A stretch of DNA of 64,000 bases from VRUE01 sp035318745 (GTDB lineage Bacteria; Actinomycetota; Thermoleophilia; Solirubrobacterales; 70-9), in contig DATHEA010000027.1 of assembly GCA_035318745.1 (NCBI GenBank), positions 60,866 through 124,865 on the forward strand. The letters run 5' to 3'. The number at the start of each line of letters is the position of its first letter. Positions within the stretch are counted from its first letter, which is position 1. Below the pieces are notes generated by a model, which was given only the letters and a program-made list of their open reading frames with translations, ran no database searches and was not told the origin of the DNA. The position numbers and the translations under genes were made by a program. Positions 48,789 to 56,027 of this stretch are shown here, in pieces.

Positions 48789-50272
48789 GCAGCCAGAGCG
48801 TATGCTCCGGGCTGGAGCTTCGCCGTACGCCGCCTGTAGGCGCTCCACAGCCAGGGCCATTGCTGCGGGTCGTTGCCGTTCTCGTCGACGTACCAGTTCG
48901 TACAGCCGCTGTGCCAGACCGTGCCGGCGAGGGCATCGCGCAGCTCGCGGTCGAAGCGCTCCGCCACCTCGCGGCGGACCTCGATCCGGTTCGCCTCGGC
49001 GCGATCGAGCTCGCCCAGCGCGGCGATGACGTGCCCGACCCCGGCTTCAATCGTGTAGATGACCGAGCCGGTGCCGCCGTTCGTGTTCGGCCCGTAGAGA
49101 AGGAACATGTTGGGGAAGCCGGGGACGCTGAGGCCGAGGTACGCGCGCGCCACCTCGGCCCACTCCTGTGCCAGGGGGCCGTTGCGGCCGGCAATCTCCA
49201 TCGGTGCGACGAAGCCGTGGGTGGCGAAGCCGGTGGCGAGCACGAGCACGTCGGCCGGTCGCTCGACGTCGGCCGCGTCGCGGATGCCGCCGGGCGTAAC
49301 CGCGGCGATCCGCTCCGTCACCAGCTCGACGTTCGGCTTGGTCAGAGTCGGGTACCACTCGTCGGTCAGCATCATCCGCTTGCAGCCGAGCTCGTCGCTC
49401 GGCGTCACCTTGCGGCGCAGCTCGGGATCTTCGATCGCCCCCTCGATCTGGCGGCGACCGGCGGCGCGCAGGGCCGGCAACAGCCACTGGCGGCGCGTCA
49501 TCGCCGCGGCGCCGAACTCCATGAAGGCGAACACGGCGGCACGGTCAAGGCGACGCACAGCGGGGAGGCGCTTGAAGAGCGTGTGCGCCCGCTCGGAATA
49601 CGCGTAATCCATCTTCGGCATCGTCCAGCCAGGCGAGCGCTGGTAGACGTCCAGCCGCTCGACCGCCGGCTGGATCGCCGGGACGACCTGGATCGCGCTG
49701 CAGCCGGTTCCGATCACAGCCACCTCCTTGCCGGCGAGGTCGACGTCGTGGCGCCACTCGGCGGTGTGGAAGACGGGACCATCGAAGCTCTCCAAGCCGG
49801 CGATCGCCGGCGTTTTGGGGACCGAGAGCTGGCCGCAGGCGGTCAGCAGGATCTCGGCCTCGTGCGGCCCGGCGCTGGTCTCGAGCCGCCACCTGCCGCG
49901 CCCCTCGTCCCAGCGGGCGCTCTTCACCTCGGTGCCGGTGCGGACCCTGTCGAGCACGCCGAATCGCCGCGCCACCCCCTCCACGTAGGCCTGGATCTCC
50001 GCCTGCGGCGCGTAGCGGCGCGACCAGCGATTGGGCGCGAAGGAGAACTCGTAGAGGTGAGAGGGAACGTCGCAGGCGGCGCCCGGGTAGGTGTTGTGGT
50101 TCCAGACGCCACCGACCCGCTCGCCCTTCTCGAAGACGGTGACGTCCTCGTAACCCGCCCGCTGCAGCATCACCGCCGCACCGACACCGCCGAAGCCACC
50201 GCCGACGACAGCGATCGAGCGCGAGCGAGCCGGCGTTCCGTTGCTACTCGTCACCGTAGCCCCCGAGCCCAT
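48785..50272 (-). CDS. Flavin-containing (Baeyer-Villiger-type) monooxygenase
   Basis: A 495-residue FAD/NADPH monooxygenase. It shows the FAD loop IAVVGGGFGGVGAAVMLQ, ERVGGVWNHNTYPGAACDVP, the BVMO-type fingerprint FDGPVFHTAEWRHD (FxGxxxHTxxW, with R where P is common), the NADPH loop VAVIGTGCSAIQVVPAI, and DVLVLATGFATHGF. Such enzymes oxidise ketones to esters or hydroxylate amines. An alternative start at GTG 50254 would cut the 29-base overlap with the crotonase gene to 11. Gene set: thiolase, crotonase, monooxygenase, thioesterase. Confidence 0.92.
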   Translation of the reverse strand: MGSGATVTSSNGTPARSRSIAVVGGGFGGVGAAVMLQRAGYEDVTVFEKGERVGGVWNHNTYPGAACDVPSHLYEFSFAPNRWSRRYAPQAEIQAYVEGVARRFGVLDRVRTGTEVKSARWDEGRGRWRLETSAGPHEAEILLTACGQLSVPKTPAIAGLESFDGPVFHTAEWRHDVDLAGKEVAVIGTGCSAIQVVPAIQPAVERLDVYQRSPGWTMPKMDYAYSERAHTLFKRLPAVRRLDRAAVFAFMEFGAAAMTRRQWLLPALRAAGRRQIEGAIEDPELRRKVTPSDELGCKRMMLTDEWYPTLTKPNVELVTERIAAVTPGGIRDAADVERPADVLVLATGFATHGFVAPMEIAGRNGPLAQEWAEVARAYLGLSVPGFPNMFLLYGPNTNGGTGSVIYTIEAGVGHVIAALGELDRAEANRIEVRREVAERFDRELRDALAGTVWHSGCTNWYVDENGNDPQQWPWLWSAYRRRTAKLQPGAYALAA

Positions 50273-51158
50273 AGTCGCCGAACGGCTCGTCGCGTTCTTT
50301 TACCGCCTTCTTGAAGCCTCCCTCGGCCGCGCGGCGGACGAAGTCGTGACCCTCCTCGGTGTGGCGGGCGATGCCGTCGAAGAAGGTGCCGAGCAGCTGC
50401 GTCTGGTGCAGGCCCTGCGAGTAGAGGGACTGGTTGACGAGCATCTTCATCATCACCAGCTGGTTGATCGGCATCTGCGCGACGCGCTCCAGCAGCGCCT
50501 CGAAGCGCTCGTCGAGCTGCTCGGGGGGTGCCGCCTCAGTCGCCAGCCCCCACTCGGCCGCCTGCTCGCCGCTCAGCGAGTCGCCGGTCAGCAGCAGCCG
50601 CTTGGCCCGCATCGGGCCCAGCCGCGCCGCCCACAGCGCCGTCGTCGGCGAGCCCCAGACGCGGGCCGGCGGGTAGCCGATCTTGGCGTCGGCGCCGATC
50701 ACCAGCAGGTCGGAGCAGAGCGCCATGTCGGTGCCACCGGCTACGCAGTAGCCGTGGACCTTGCAGATCACCGGCTTCTCGGAGTGGAAGAAGCTCATGA
50801 AGCCGCGCACGTTGCGCGACATGAACTGGAAGTCGGTGACCGGGTCCCAGTTCGACTCCGGCGCGTGGTTGGCGCCGATCGTCGCCGGGTCGATTGGCGA
50901 GCCGGGCGGCGCCTCGACGCCGCCGAGCCCGCTCATGTCGCCCTCCGCCGAGGCGACCAGGTCATAGCCGCCGCAGAAGCCGGTGCCGTTGCCGGCGAGG
51001 GCGATGATGTGAACCTGCGGGTCGAGGTTCGCCCGCTCGACACAGGCGGCGATCTCGGCCGGCATCCGCGGCACGATCCCGTTGCCGCGCTCGGGCCGGT
51101 TCAGGGTGATGCGGGCGACCCGATCGCCAGCCTCATAGATAAGCGTCTCGAGATCCAC
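50244..51158 (-). CDS. Crotonase-fold protein lacking both catalytic glutamates
   Basis: A 304-residue enoyl-CoA hydratase-family protein. The fold is clear: VARITLNRPERGNGIVPRMP, GNGTGFCGGYDLVASAEG (oxyanion), VICKVHGYCVAGGTDMALCSDL and AKIGYPPARVWGSPTT. The first catalytic Glu of true hydratases is Asp here (GGTDM for GGCEL) and the second is Pro (YPPA for QPEI). A 30-residue insert (SGLGGVEAPPGSPIDPATIG) lies between. It may thus be an isomerase, hydrolase or other crotonase activity. It follows the thiolase gene after 76 bases that hold a perfect palindrome. Confidence 0.85.
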   Translation of the reverse strand: MDLETLIYEAGDRVARITLNRPERGNGIVPRMPAEIAACVERANLDPQVHIIALAGNGTGFCGGYDLVASAEGDMSGLGGVEAPPGSPIDPATIGANHAPESNWDPVTDFQFMSRNVRGFMSFFHSEKPVICKVHGYCVAGGTDMALCSDLLVIGADAKIGYPPARVWGSPTTALWAARLGPMRAKRLLLTGDSLSGEQAAEWGLATEAAPPEQLDERFEALLERVAQMPINQLVMMKMLVNQSLYSQGLHQTQLLGTFFDGIARHTEEGHDFVRRAAEGGFKKAVKERDEPFGDYGLGGYGDE

Positions 51159-51178
51159 GCCAGCCAGCGTACTTCAGG

Positions 51179-51227
51179 GCCGACGGGCCGAAAAGCGGAC
51201 TCAGAGTCCGCTTTTCGGCCCGTCGGC
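51179..51227. repeat. Perfect 49-bp palindrome, second family
   Basis: Two perfect 24-base arms around a single A: each arm begins GCCGACGGGCCGAAAAGCGG and ends ACTC. It occupies most of the 76-base gap between the thiolase and crotonase genes, both on the minus strand. Its sequence is unrelated to the 50-bp family. The CTTTTCGG run gives a weak terminator-like look. I saw no second copy in the window. Confidence 0.9.
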
Positions 51228-51234
51228 GGGCGGT

Positions 51235-52392
51235 TCAGACTCTTTCTACGAGCATTGCCTTGCCCTGACCTCCGGCGACGCACATGGTCTCGATGCCGAC
51301 CTGGTGGTCGTCGGTCTCCATCACGTTGAGCAGGGTGCCCATCATGCGGGCACCAGTCATGCCGAAGGGGTGGCCGAGGGCGATCGCGCCGCCGTGCGTG
51401 TTGAGCTTCTCCAGAGGGATGTCGCACTCGTCCATGATCGGGATCACCTGGGCGGCGAAGGCCTCGTTGAGCTCGACCGTGCCGACGTCTTCCATCGTCA
51501 TCCCGGACCGCTCCAGCACCTTCTTGATCGCGCCGATCGGGGCGACGCCCATGTACTCGGGCTCGTTGCCGAAGGTGGCGGCGGTGACGATGCGGGCGCG
51601 CGGGGTCAGGCCCAACTCCTTGGCCTTGATGTCGCTCATCAGCAGCACCGCGGCGGCGCCGTCGTTGAGCGGGCAGGAGTTGCCGGCGGTGACGCCGCCA
51701 CCGCCGAAGGACTCCTCCAGCTGGGAAAGCTTCTCCAGGGTCGAGCTGGCGCGCGGGCCGTCGTCCTTGGCGACCTCGGTGCCGTCGGGCAGGGTCACCG
51801 GGACGATCTCGCGGCCGAAGAAGCCGTCCTCCTGGGACTGAACGGCGAGTTCCTGGGAGCGCTGCGCGAACTTGTCCATGTCGGCGCGGCTGACCTCGTA
51901 TTTTTCGGCGACGTTGACCGCCGTCTTGCCCATCTCGATGTAGGCGTCGGGCTGGCCGTCGTTGCCCTGCAGGTTCTCGTTCTGGTCGGCGGCGCCGGCG
52001 GGCTCGGTGCGCTCGTTGTAGCGGCTCACCCACTCGACCCCGGCGGCGATGTAGACGTCGCCCTCGCCGGCCTTGATCGCGTTGCCGGCGTGGCGGATCG
52101 CGTCGAGGCTGGAGGAGCAGTAGCGGGAGACGGTGACGCCGTTGACCTCTTTGGGCAGCTTCTCGGAGAGCAGCGAGACGATGCGGCCGATGTTGAACGC
52201 CTGCAGGCCCTGCGGCATGCCGCAGCCGCAGAAGAGGTCTTCGACCGAGGCCGGATCGACCTCCGGGTTGCGCTCGAGCAGCTGGTCGACCACGTAGGCG
52301 CCCATCTCGTCGGGACGCAGCTGGGCCAGCGAGCCCTTGAAGGCACGGCCGATCGGCGTGCGGATGGTGTCGACGATTACGGCCTCGGGCAT
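51235..52392 (-). CDS. Acetyl-CoA acyltransferase (thiolase)
   Basis: A 385-residue thiolase. Seen: EAVIVDTIRTPIGRAFKG at the start, the first active Cys92 in SRYCSSSLDAIRHAGNAI, VELNEAFAAQ, the GGAIALGHPFGMTGARM motif with catalytic His, and the second Cys in ETMCVAGGQGKAML. It cuts 3-ketoacyl-CoA to acetyl-CoA plus a shortened acyl-CoA, or runs in reverse. It heads the minus-strand group with crotonase, monooxygenase, thioesterase and cyclotransferase-like genes, and diverges from the 52484 gene. Confidence 0.95.
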   Translation of the reverse strand: MPEAVIVDTIRTPIGRAFKGSLAQLRPDEMGAYVVDQLLERNPEVDPASVEDLFCGCGMPQGLQAFNIGRIVSLLSEKLPKEVNGVTVSRYCSSSLDAIRHAGNAIKAGEGDVYIAAGVEWVSRYNERTEPAGAADQNENLQGNDGQPDAYIEMGKTAVNVAEKYEVSRADMDKFAQRSQELAVQSQEDGFFGREIVPVTLPDGTEVAKDDGPRASSTLEKLSQLEESFGGGGVTAGNSCPLNDGAAAVLLMSDIKAKELGLTPRARIVTAATFGNEPEYMGVAPIGAIKKVLERSGMTMEDVGTVELNEAFAAQVIPIMDECDIPLEKLNTHGGAIALGHPFGMTGARMMGTLLNVMETDDHQVGIETMCVAGGQGKAMLVERV

Positions 52393-52483
52393 GCGGTGGT
52401 CTCCTTGGTTCCGGGATTGGGAAGTGCGGACCGCAGGGTATTTGACCCGACCACCCGGCGCGGTTCTCGACTAGATTGAAGCG

Positions 52484-52927
52484 ATGTCGCTGGAGGGGCT
52501 GAGGGCATGGATCGGCGAGGTCGAGCGCAAGCTCGCCAAGCGCACCCGCATCTTCCTTGTCCTTACCGTGATCGCGATCGGCATCGCCGGCGCAGCGGTC
52601 TACCTGGCGATCGACGCCCGCGAAAGCTCGGTCAGCGAAGGCGACGTGCAGGCGCTGCAGCAGCAGCTCGAAACGCGAATCGACGAACTCGGCGCGACCG
52701 CGGCGTCGCCCCCGGCCGAACCGGAAGTCGTGCCAGAGCAGGAAGCCGAACCGGCACCGAAATCAGCGCCGGAAACCAGCCCCGAGGGGGGCAAGAAGGA
52801 CGAAGGCAGCGGTACTGGGGGCGCAACCGGCAGCACTCCCAAAGGGGCGACCGCCGGGGACGCGAGCGCCGCCCAGCTGCAGGAACTGGTCGAAAAGGCC
52901 AAAGAACAGTCCGACCAAAACAAGTAG
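52484..52927 (+). CDS. Small membrane-anchored protein, unknown
   Basis: A 147-residue protein with an amphipathic start (LEGLRAWIGEVERKLAKRTR), one membrane helix (IFLVLTVIAIGIAGAAVYLA, about 23-42), a short coiled coil (SEGDVQALQQQLETRIDELG) and a disordered Pro/Glu/Gly tail (PPAEPEVVPEQEAEPAPKSA) ending in a helix (AQLQELVEKAKEQSD). No family recognised. It diverges from the thiolase gene. Confidence 0.65.
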   Translation: MSLEGLRAWIGEVERKLAKRTRIFLVLTVIAIGIAGAAVYLAIDARESSVSEGDVQALQQQLETRIDELGATAASPPAEPEVVPEQEAEPAPKSAPETSPEGGKKDEGSGTGGATGSTPKGATAGDASAAQLQELVEKAKEQSDQNK

Positions 52928-53048
52928 CAGCTCGTGCTGATTGGCACGTTCGTGCCTGGAGGTCGTCCCCACTCTGCGTTACATTCGCCGCAATCCACCT
53001 CGCGCCTAACGCGAGTCTTGCCGGGATCGGCAACGAAAGGAGACCCCC

Positions 53049-53195
53049 ATGCCCGAGGGTTACTGCGTCAAAGAGCGCAAGAAGGTTGAGATCCAGGACG
53101 CCAAACAGGTGACGATGAAAAATGGTCGCCCCGCGATCCAAGGCACCTGCCCCGACTGCGGCACCAAAATCTTCAAGATCGGCAAACTCGAGTAG
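53049..53195 (+). CDS. Tiny Cys-motif protein, DUF5679-like
   Basis: A 48-residue protein: PEGYCVKERKKVEIQDAKQV, then TMKNGRPAIQGTCPDCGTKI, then FKIGKLE. It follows an AAAGGAGA ribosome site with good spacing. It resembles the small actinobacterial and chloroflexi DUF5679 zinc-ribbon-like proteins, with CPDCG as the second knuckle. The first knuckle, CxxC in the form I remember, has only one Cys (YCVKER). Function unknown. Confidence 0.65.
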   Translation: MPEGYCVKERKKVEIQDAKQVTMKNGRPAIQGTCPDCGTKIFKIGKLE

Positions 53196-53228
53196 GCCAG
53201 CGAGGCGGCGTCGTCGGGGGCGTCGCCT

Positions 53229-53408
53229 TCAATCAGCCTCTGGGTCGAAGGCACGCGAGATGCGATTGAGGTTTTCGATCGCCTTTTTGTAGCGGCGGTC
53301 CAGTTCTGGCAGCTGACGACGTCCCAGCTCGATGATGCGTGCTCGTTCCTCGTCGGAGAGTGGTTTGTGGGCCGCCGAGCTTCCGCAGATTGTTGTCTGT
53401 CTGGGCAT
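53229..53408 (-). CDS. Small helical protein, unknown
   Basis: A 59-residue frame from ATG 53408 to TGA 53229: PRQTTICGSSAAHKPLSDEE, then RARIIELGRRQLPELDRRYK, then KAIENLNRISRAFDPEAD. It is strongly helical and charged, with codon choice like its neighbours. It lies 39 bases after the small membrane gene at 53448 on the same strand and may share its transcript. Below the usual size cut-off, so easily missed. Confidence 0.5.
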   Translation of the reverse strand: MPRQTTICGSSAAHKPLSDEERARIIELGRRQLPELDRRYKKAIENLNRISRAFDPEAD

Positions 53409-53447
53409 GCGCTCCAGGGTAGCGCAAACCGCAGACAGAACAATGCG

Positions 53448-53663
53448 CTAGTGACGGCTGGCCGCCACGCCAACGATGAGGGCGATCACGGCAAAGGCAG
53501 CCAGCTGGAGCAGCATGCGCTCGAAAAGCATCTGGTAAATGCCATTGACGCGCCCCTCGACGTGGCCGACACGTCGCTCGCCCCGCTCATCGCCATTCCT
53601 CATCTCTCGTTCGATCCGATCGAGCCGCCTGTCTATGCCATCGATACGCCAGTCCTCAGCCAC
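53448..53663 (-). CDS. Tail-anchored coiled-coil protein (first of two)
   Basis: A 71-residue protein: a charged coiled-coil segment (WRIDGIDRRLDRIEREMRNG, then GHVEGRVNGIYQMLFERM) followed by a C-terminal membrane helix (LLQLAAFAVIALIVGVAAS) with only RH after it. The 55004 gene has the same plan and a longer coil. Both are preceded by the same 14-bp motif. Start is GTG 53663. Function unknown. Confidence 0.6.
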   Translation of the reverse strand: MAEDWRIDGIDRRLDRIEREMRNGDERGERRVGHVEGRVNGIYQMLFERMLLQLAAFAVIALIVGVAASRH

Positions 53664-53704
53664 GATGTGTCCTCCTCTGCTTTCGACATAACCGTTTACC
53701 TCTC

Positions 53705-53718
53705 ATTGTAGACAAAAC
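53705..53718 (-). promoter_or_regulatory. Shared 14-bp upstream motif, copy 1
   Basis: On the minus strand it reads GTTTTGTCTACAAT, identical to the one at 55319-55332. TACAAT is a good -10 hexamer match. It lies 41 bases before the GTG of the 53448 gene. Confidence 0.5.
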
Positions 53719-53820
53719 ACTTCCTGCTCGTAGAGGTTGATCTGCCGAGTGAACGCGGATGGAGGATCCTCCGTAAGACTGAATATGCGACCAGCTTCGA
53801 CCGACGCAGGCCCCGCCTGA

Positions 53821-54330
53821 ATGCCACCCGGCGCGCTCAGCGGCGAGCGGGATGTGCGTGAGGCCTACGCGGCCCACGCGGGCGAGCTCTACGGCTTCGC
53901 GGTGCGCTCGCTCGGCGACTCCGGGTTGGCCGAGGAGGCGGTCCAGGAGACCTTCCTGCGGGCCTGGCGCGCCGGTGCCCGCTTCGACCCCCAGATCGGA
54001 TCGCTGCGGACCTGGCTATTCGCGATCCTGCGCAATGTCGTGATCGACCTCGGCCGGGCGCGGGCGTCGCGGCCGACGGTCGCCGAGGGCGGCATCGAGC
54101 CCACGGTCGAGCCCTTCGAGGAGGCGCTGCTCTCCTGGCAGGTCGAGGAGGCGATGCGGCGGATCGGCGAGCAGCACCGCCGCGTCTTGGTCGAGACCTA
54201 CTACCGCGGGCGCCCCTACGCCGAGGTCGCCGCGGAGCTCGGCGTGCCCGAGGGCACGGTCAAGAGCCGCGTCTACTACGGCCTGCGGGCGCTGCGGGTC
54301 GCGCTGGAGGAGATTGGCTATGACGACTGA
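53821..54330 (+). CDS. ECF-type RNA polymerase sigma factor
   Basis: A 169-residue ECF sigma-70 factor. Region 2 is REAYAAHAGELYGFAVRSLG, then GLAEEAVQETFLRAWRAGAR, then LRTWLFAILRNVVIDLGRAR; region 4 is RVLVETYYRGRPYAEVAAEL, then GVPEGTVKSRVYYGLRALR. It directs RNA polymerase to stress-type promoters. Its stop overlaps the anti-sigma start by 11 bases, the usual pairing. The signal is unknown. Confidence 0.93.
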   Translation: MPPGALSGERDVREAYAAHAGELYGFAVRSLGDSGLAEEAVQETFLRAWRAGARFDPQIGSLRTWLFAILRNVVIDLGRARASRPTVAEGGIEPTVEPFEEALLSWQVEEAMRRIGEQHRRVLVETYYRGRPYAEVAAELGVPEGTVKSRVYYGLRALRVALEEIGYDD

Positions 54331-54991
54331 GCAATGCCGCGAATGGCGCGAGTCGCTGGGCGCACTCGCGCTCGGCCAGCTGCCAGAGGAGGAGCGCGCG
54401 GCACTCGAGGCGCACCTGGAGGGCTGCCCCGAGTGCCGCGCTGAGCTGAGCTCGCTCGCGGGAGTGGCAAGGCTGCTGCCACTGGCCGACCCGGAGCACT
54501 TCGATACGGCGCCGGCTCCGCCGCCCTCGCTCGCCGACCAGGTAGTGGCGACGATCCGCGCCGAGCAACGCAAGAGCCGGCGCCGTCGGCTGCGGCTGGG
54601 CCTGGCCTTCAGCGGCGTGACCGCGGCCGTCGCCGCGGCCGTCCTGGCGATCTTCGTGCTGCCGGGCGGGTCCGGCGGCACGCCAGAGCAGCACGTCGCC
54701 TTCCGCTCACTGCCCCCCGGACTTCAGATCAGCGCAAACCTGGAGCCACACGCCTACGGCACCGAGATCCACATGTACGTGAAGGGAGCACCATCGGGCA
54801 CCCTCTGCCGCGTCTTCGTCCGCGGCCCGAACGGCGTCCGCCAATCGGCCGGCTCCTTCCGCTACCGCTGGGGCGACGACTCCGATGCGGTGCTCAGCGC
54901 CGCGCTGGACCTCTCCCGGACGAGGGCGATCGGCGTGCGAGTGGGCAGCCGAACCTTCGTCGCGCCCGTGAGCCGAGCGTCCACGGCATAG
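54320..54991 (+). CDS. Membrane-bound zinc anti-sigma factor
   Basis: A 223-residue protein: an N-terminal zinc anti-sigma domain (CREWRESLGALALGQLPEEE, then AHLEGCPECRAEL with HxxxCxxC), a membrane helix (FSGVTAAVAAAVLAIFVLPG, about 95-114), and an outer domain that resembles anti-sigma sensor tails (GLQISANLEPHAYGTEIHMY, then SGTLCRVFVRGPNGVRQSAG). It should bind and hold the ECF factor until an outside signal. Start ATG 54320 lies inside the sigma gene. Confidence 0.88.
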   Translation: MTTEQCREWRESLGALALGQLPEEERAALEAHLEGCPECRAELSSLAGVARLLPLADPEHFDTAPAPPPSLADQVVATIRAEQRKSRRRRLRLGLAFSGVTAAVAAAVLAIFVLPGGSGGTPEQHVAFRSLPPGLQISANLEPHAYGTEIHMYVKGAPSGTLCRVFVRGPNGVRQSAGSFRYRWGDDSDAVLSAALDLSRTRAIGVRVGSRTFVAPVSRASTA

Positions 54992-55003
54992 AGCCGCCCG
55001 AGA

Positions 55004-55309
55004 TCAGACCTGCGTCGCGATCAGCCCGATCAAAGCGACGATGACGAGGACGCTGGACTGCAACATCAGCCGCTGCATCGCTTCGAAGCGTTCGTCGACT
55101 TTGCTGAACTTCTCGTCCAACTTGCTGAACCGCTCGTCGATCTTGGCGAACCCGGATTTCACCTCGTCGCGTAGGGCTCGCATGTCTGCGTCGACCCGGT
55201 CGAAACGTCGATCGACCTGTTGGAAGCGCTGATCCACTGCATCGAAGCGCTGATCGGTGTGCTTCGCGAAGTCGTCCATTCGCTCATCGGTCCAAGCCAT
55301 GCGGTACAT
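55004..55309 (-). CDS. Tail-anchored coiled-coil protein (second of two)
   Basis: A 101-residue protein with a long heptad coil (DQRFDAVDQRFQQVDRRFDR, then VDADMRALRDEVKSGFAKID, then ERFSKLDEKFSKVDERFEAM) and a C-terminal membrane helix (LMLQSSVLVIVALIGLIATQ). It has the plan of the 53448 protein. The ATG at 55309 lies only 9 bases after a TACAAT -10-like hexamer, so the transcript may be leaderless or nearly so; MAWTDERM is an alternative start. Confidence 0.65.
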   Translation of the reverse strand: MYRMAWTDERMDDFAKHTDQRFDAVDQRFQQVDRRFDRVDADMRALRDEVKSGFAKIDERFSKLDEKFSKVDERFEAMQRLMLQSSVLVIVALIGLIATQV

Positions 55310-55318
55310 GATTGCATA

Positions 55319-55332
55319 ATTGTAGACAAAAC
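55319..55332 (-). promoter_or_regulatory. Shared 14-bp upstream motif, copy 2
   Basis: GTTTTGTCTACAAT on the minus strand, identical to 53705-53718, immediately upstream of the 55004 gene. Confidence 0.5.
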
Positions 55333-55345
55333 CACTCGCAGACAG

Positions 55346-55972
55346 CTAGCTGCGCTTTCGGAACGAGATCGACGGGGGAACCTGCTTGCGGATCTCCTCC
55401 ACGAGCCGCACCGCGATCTCGCCCGGCGCCTCATCCGGCCGAGCCTGCCCTCCCCTGGGCTCGAAGAAACGGGTCCGGATCTGCGGGCGCTGTGGGAAGC
55501 CGGTCAAGTCAGAGGTCCCTTCGACGGCGACGCAGACGAGCTTCGCCTCCGGCACCTCAAGAGCGAGGCGTCCGATACCGCTGCGTGCCCTCAGCACTTT
55601 GCCGCGCGAGCGGGTGCCTTCGGGGAAGACGCCGATGCAGGCGCCTGCCCGCAGCTCCTCGATCGCCCGCGACAGCGCTCCGACATCTCCAGCCCCACGC
55701 TCGATCGGGATCTGGCCCATGCCGTTGAGGACGGGAGAGAGGCCCCGCACATCCCAGAGCGTCGATTTCGCCAGCGCCTTGATCTGACGACGCCGGATCG
55801 CCGCCACGCCGACAGCCACCGGGTCCCAATGGCTGTCGTGGTTGCCGACGACAAGCACCGGCCCGCTCGCAGGCAGGGCCTCCAGTCCCTCGACCTCGAG
55901 CCGCCCCCACGTCGCGACGACAGGCCGGCTGACGGCCATCGCGATTCTGTACATGCGGCTCGGCTTCTTCAA
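55346..55972 (-). CDS. 1-acyl-glycerol-3-phosphate acyltransferase-like (PlsC family)
   Basis: A 208-residue acyltransferase. Motifs: VLVVGNHDSHWDPVAVGVAA (NHxSxxD), IPIERGAGDVGALSRAIEEL, and GACIGVFPEGTRSRGKVLRA RSG (FPEGTR). PlsC enzymes add the second acyl chain in phospholipid synthesis; related members act on other acceptors. There is no clear membrane span, so it probably binds the membrane surface. It ends downstream of the ECF/anti-sigma pair on the opposite strand. Confidence 0.9.
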   Translation of the reverse strand: MKKPSRMYRIAMAVSRPVVATWGRLEVEGLEALPASGPVLVVGNHDSHWDPVAVGVAAIRRRQIKALAKSTLWDVRGLSPVLNGMGQIPIERGAGDVGALSRAIEELRAGACIGVFPEGTRSRGKVLRARSGIGRLALEVPEAKLVCVAVEGTSDLTGFPQRPQIRTRFFEPRGGQARPDEAPGEIAVRLVEEIRKQVPPSISFRKRS

Positions 55973-56027
55973 GGGCGGTGAGTTCTACTCGACCAGCCCT
56001 TTCTTCGACGTACGCCCCTCAGCCGGC

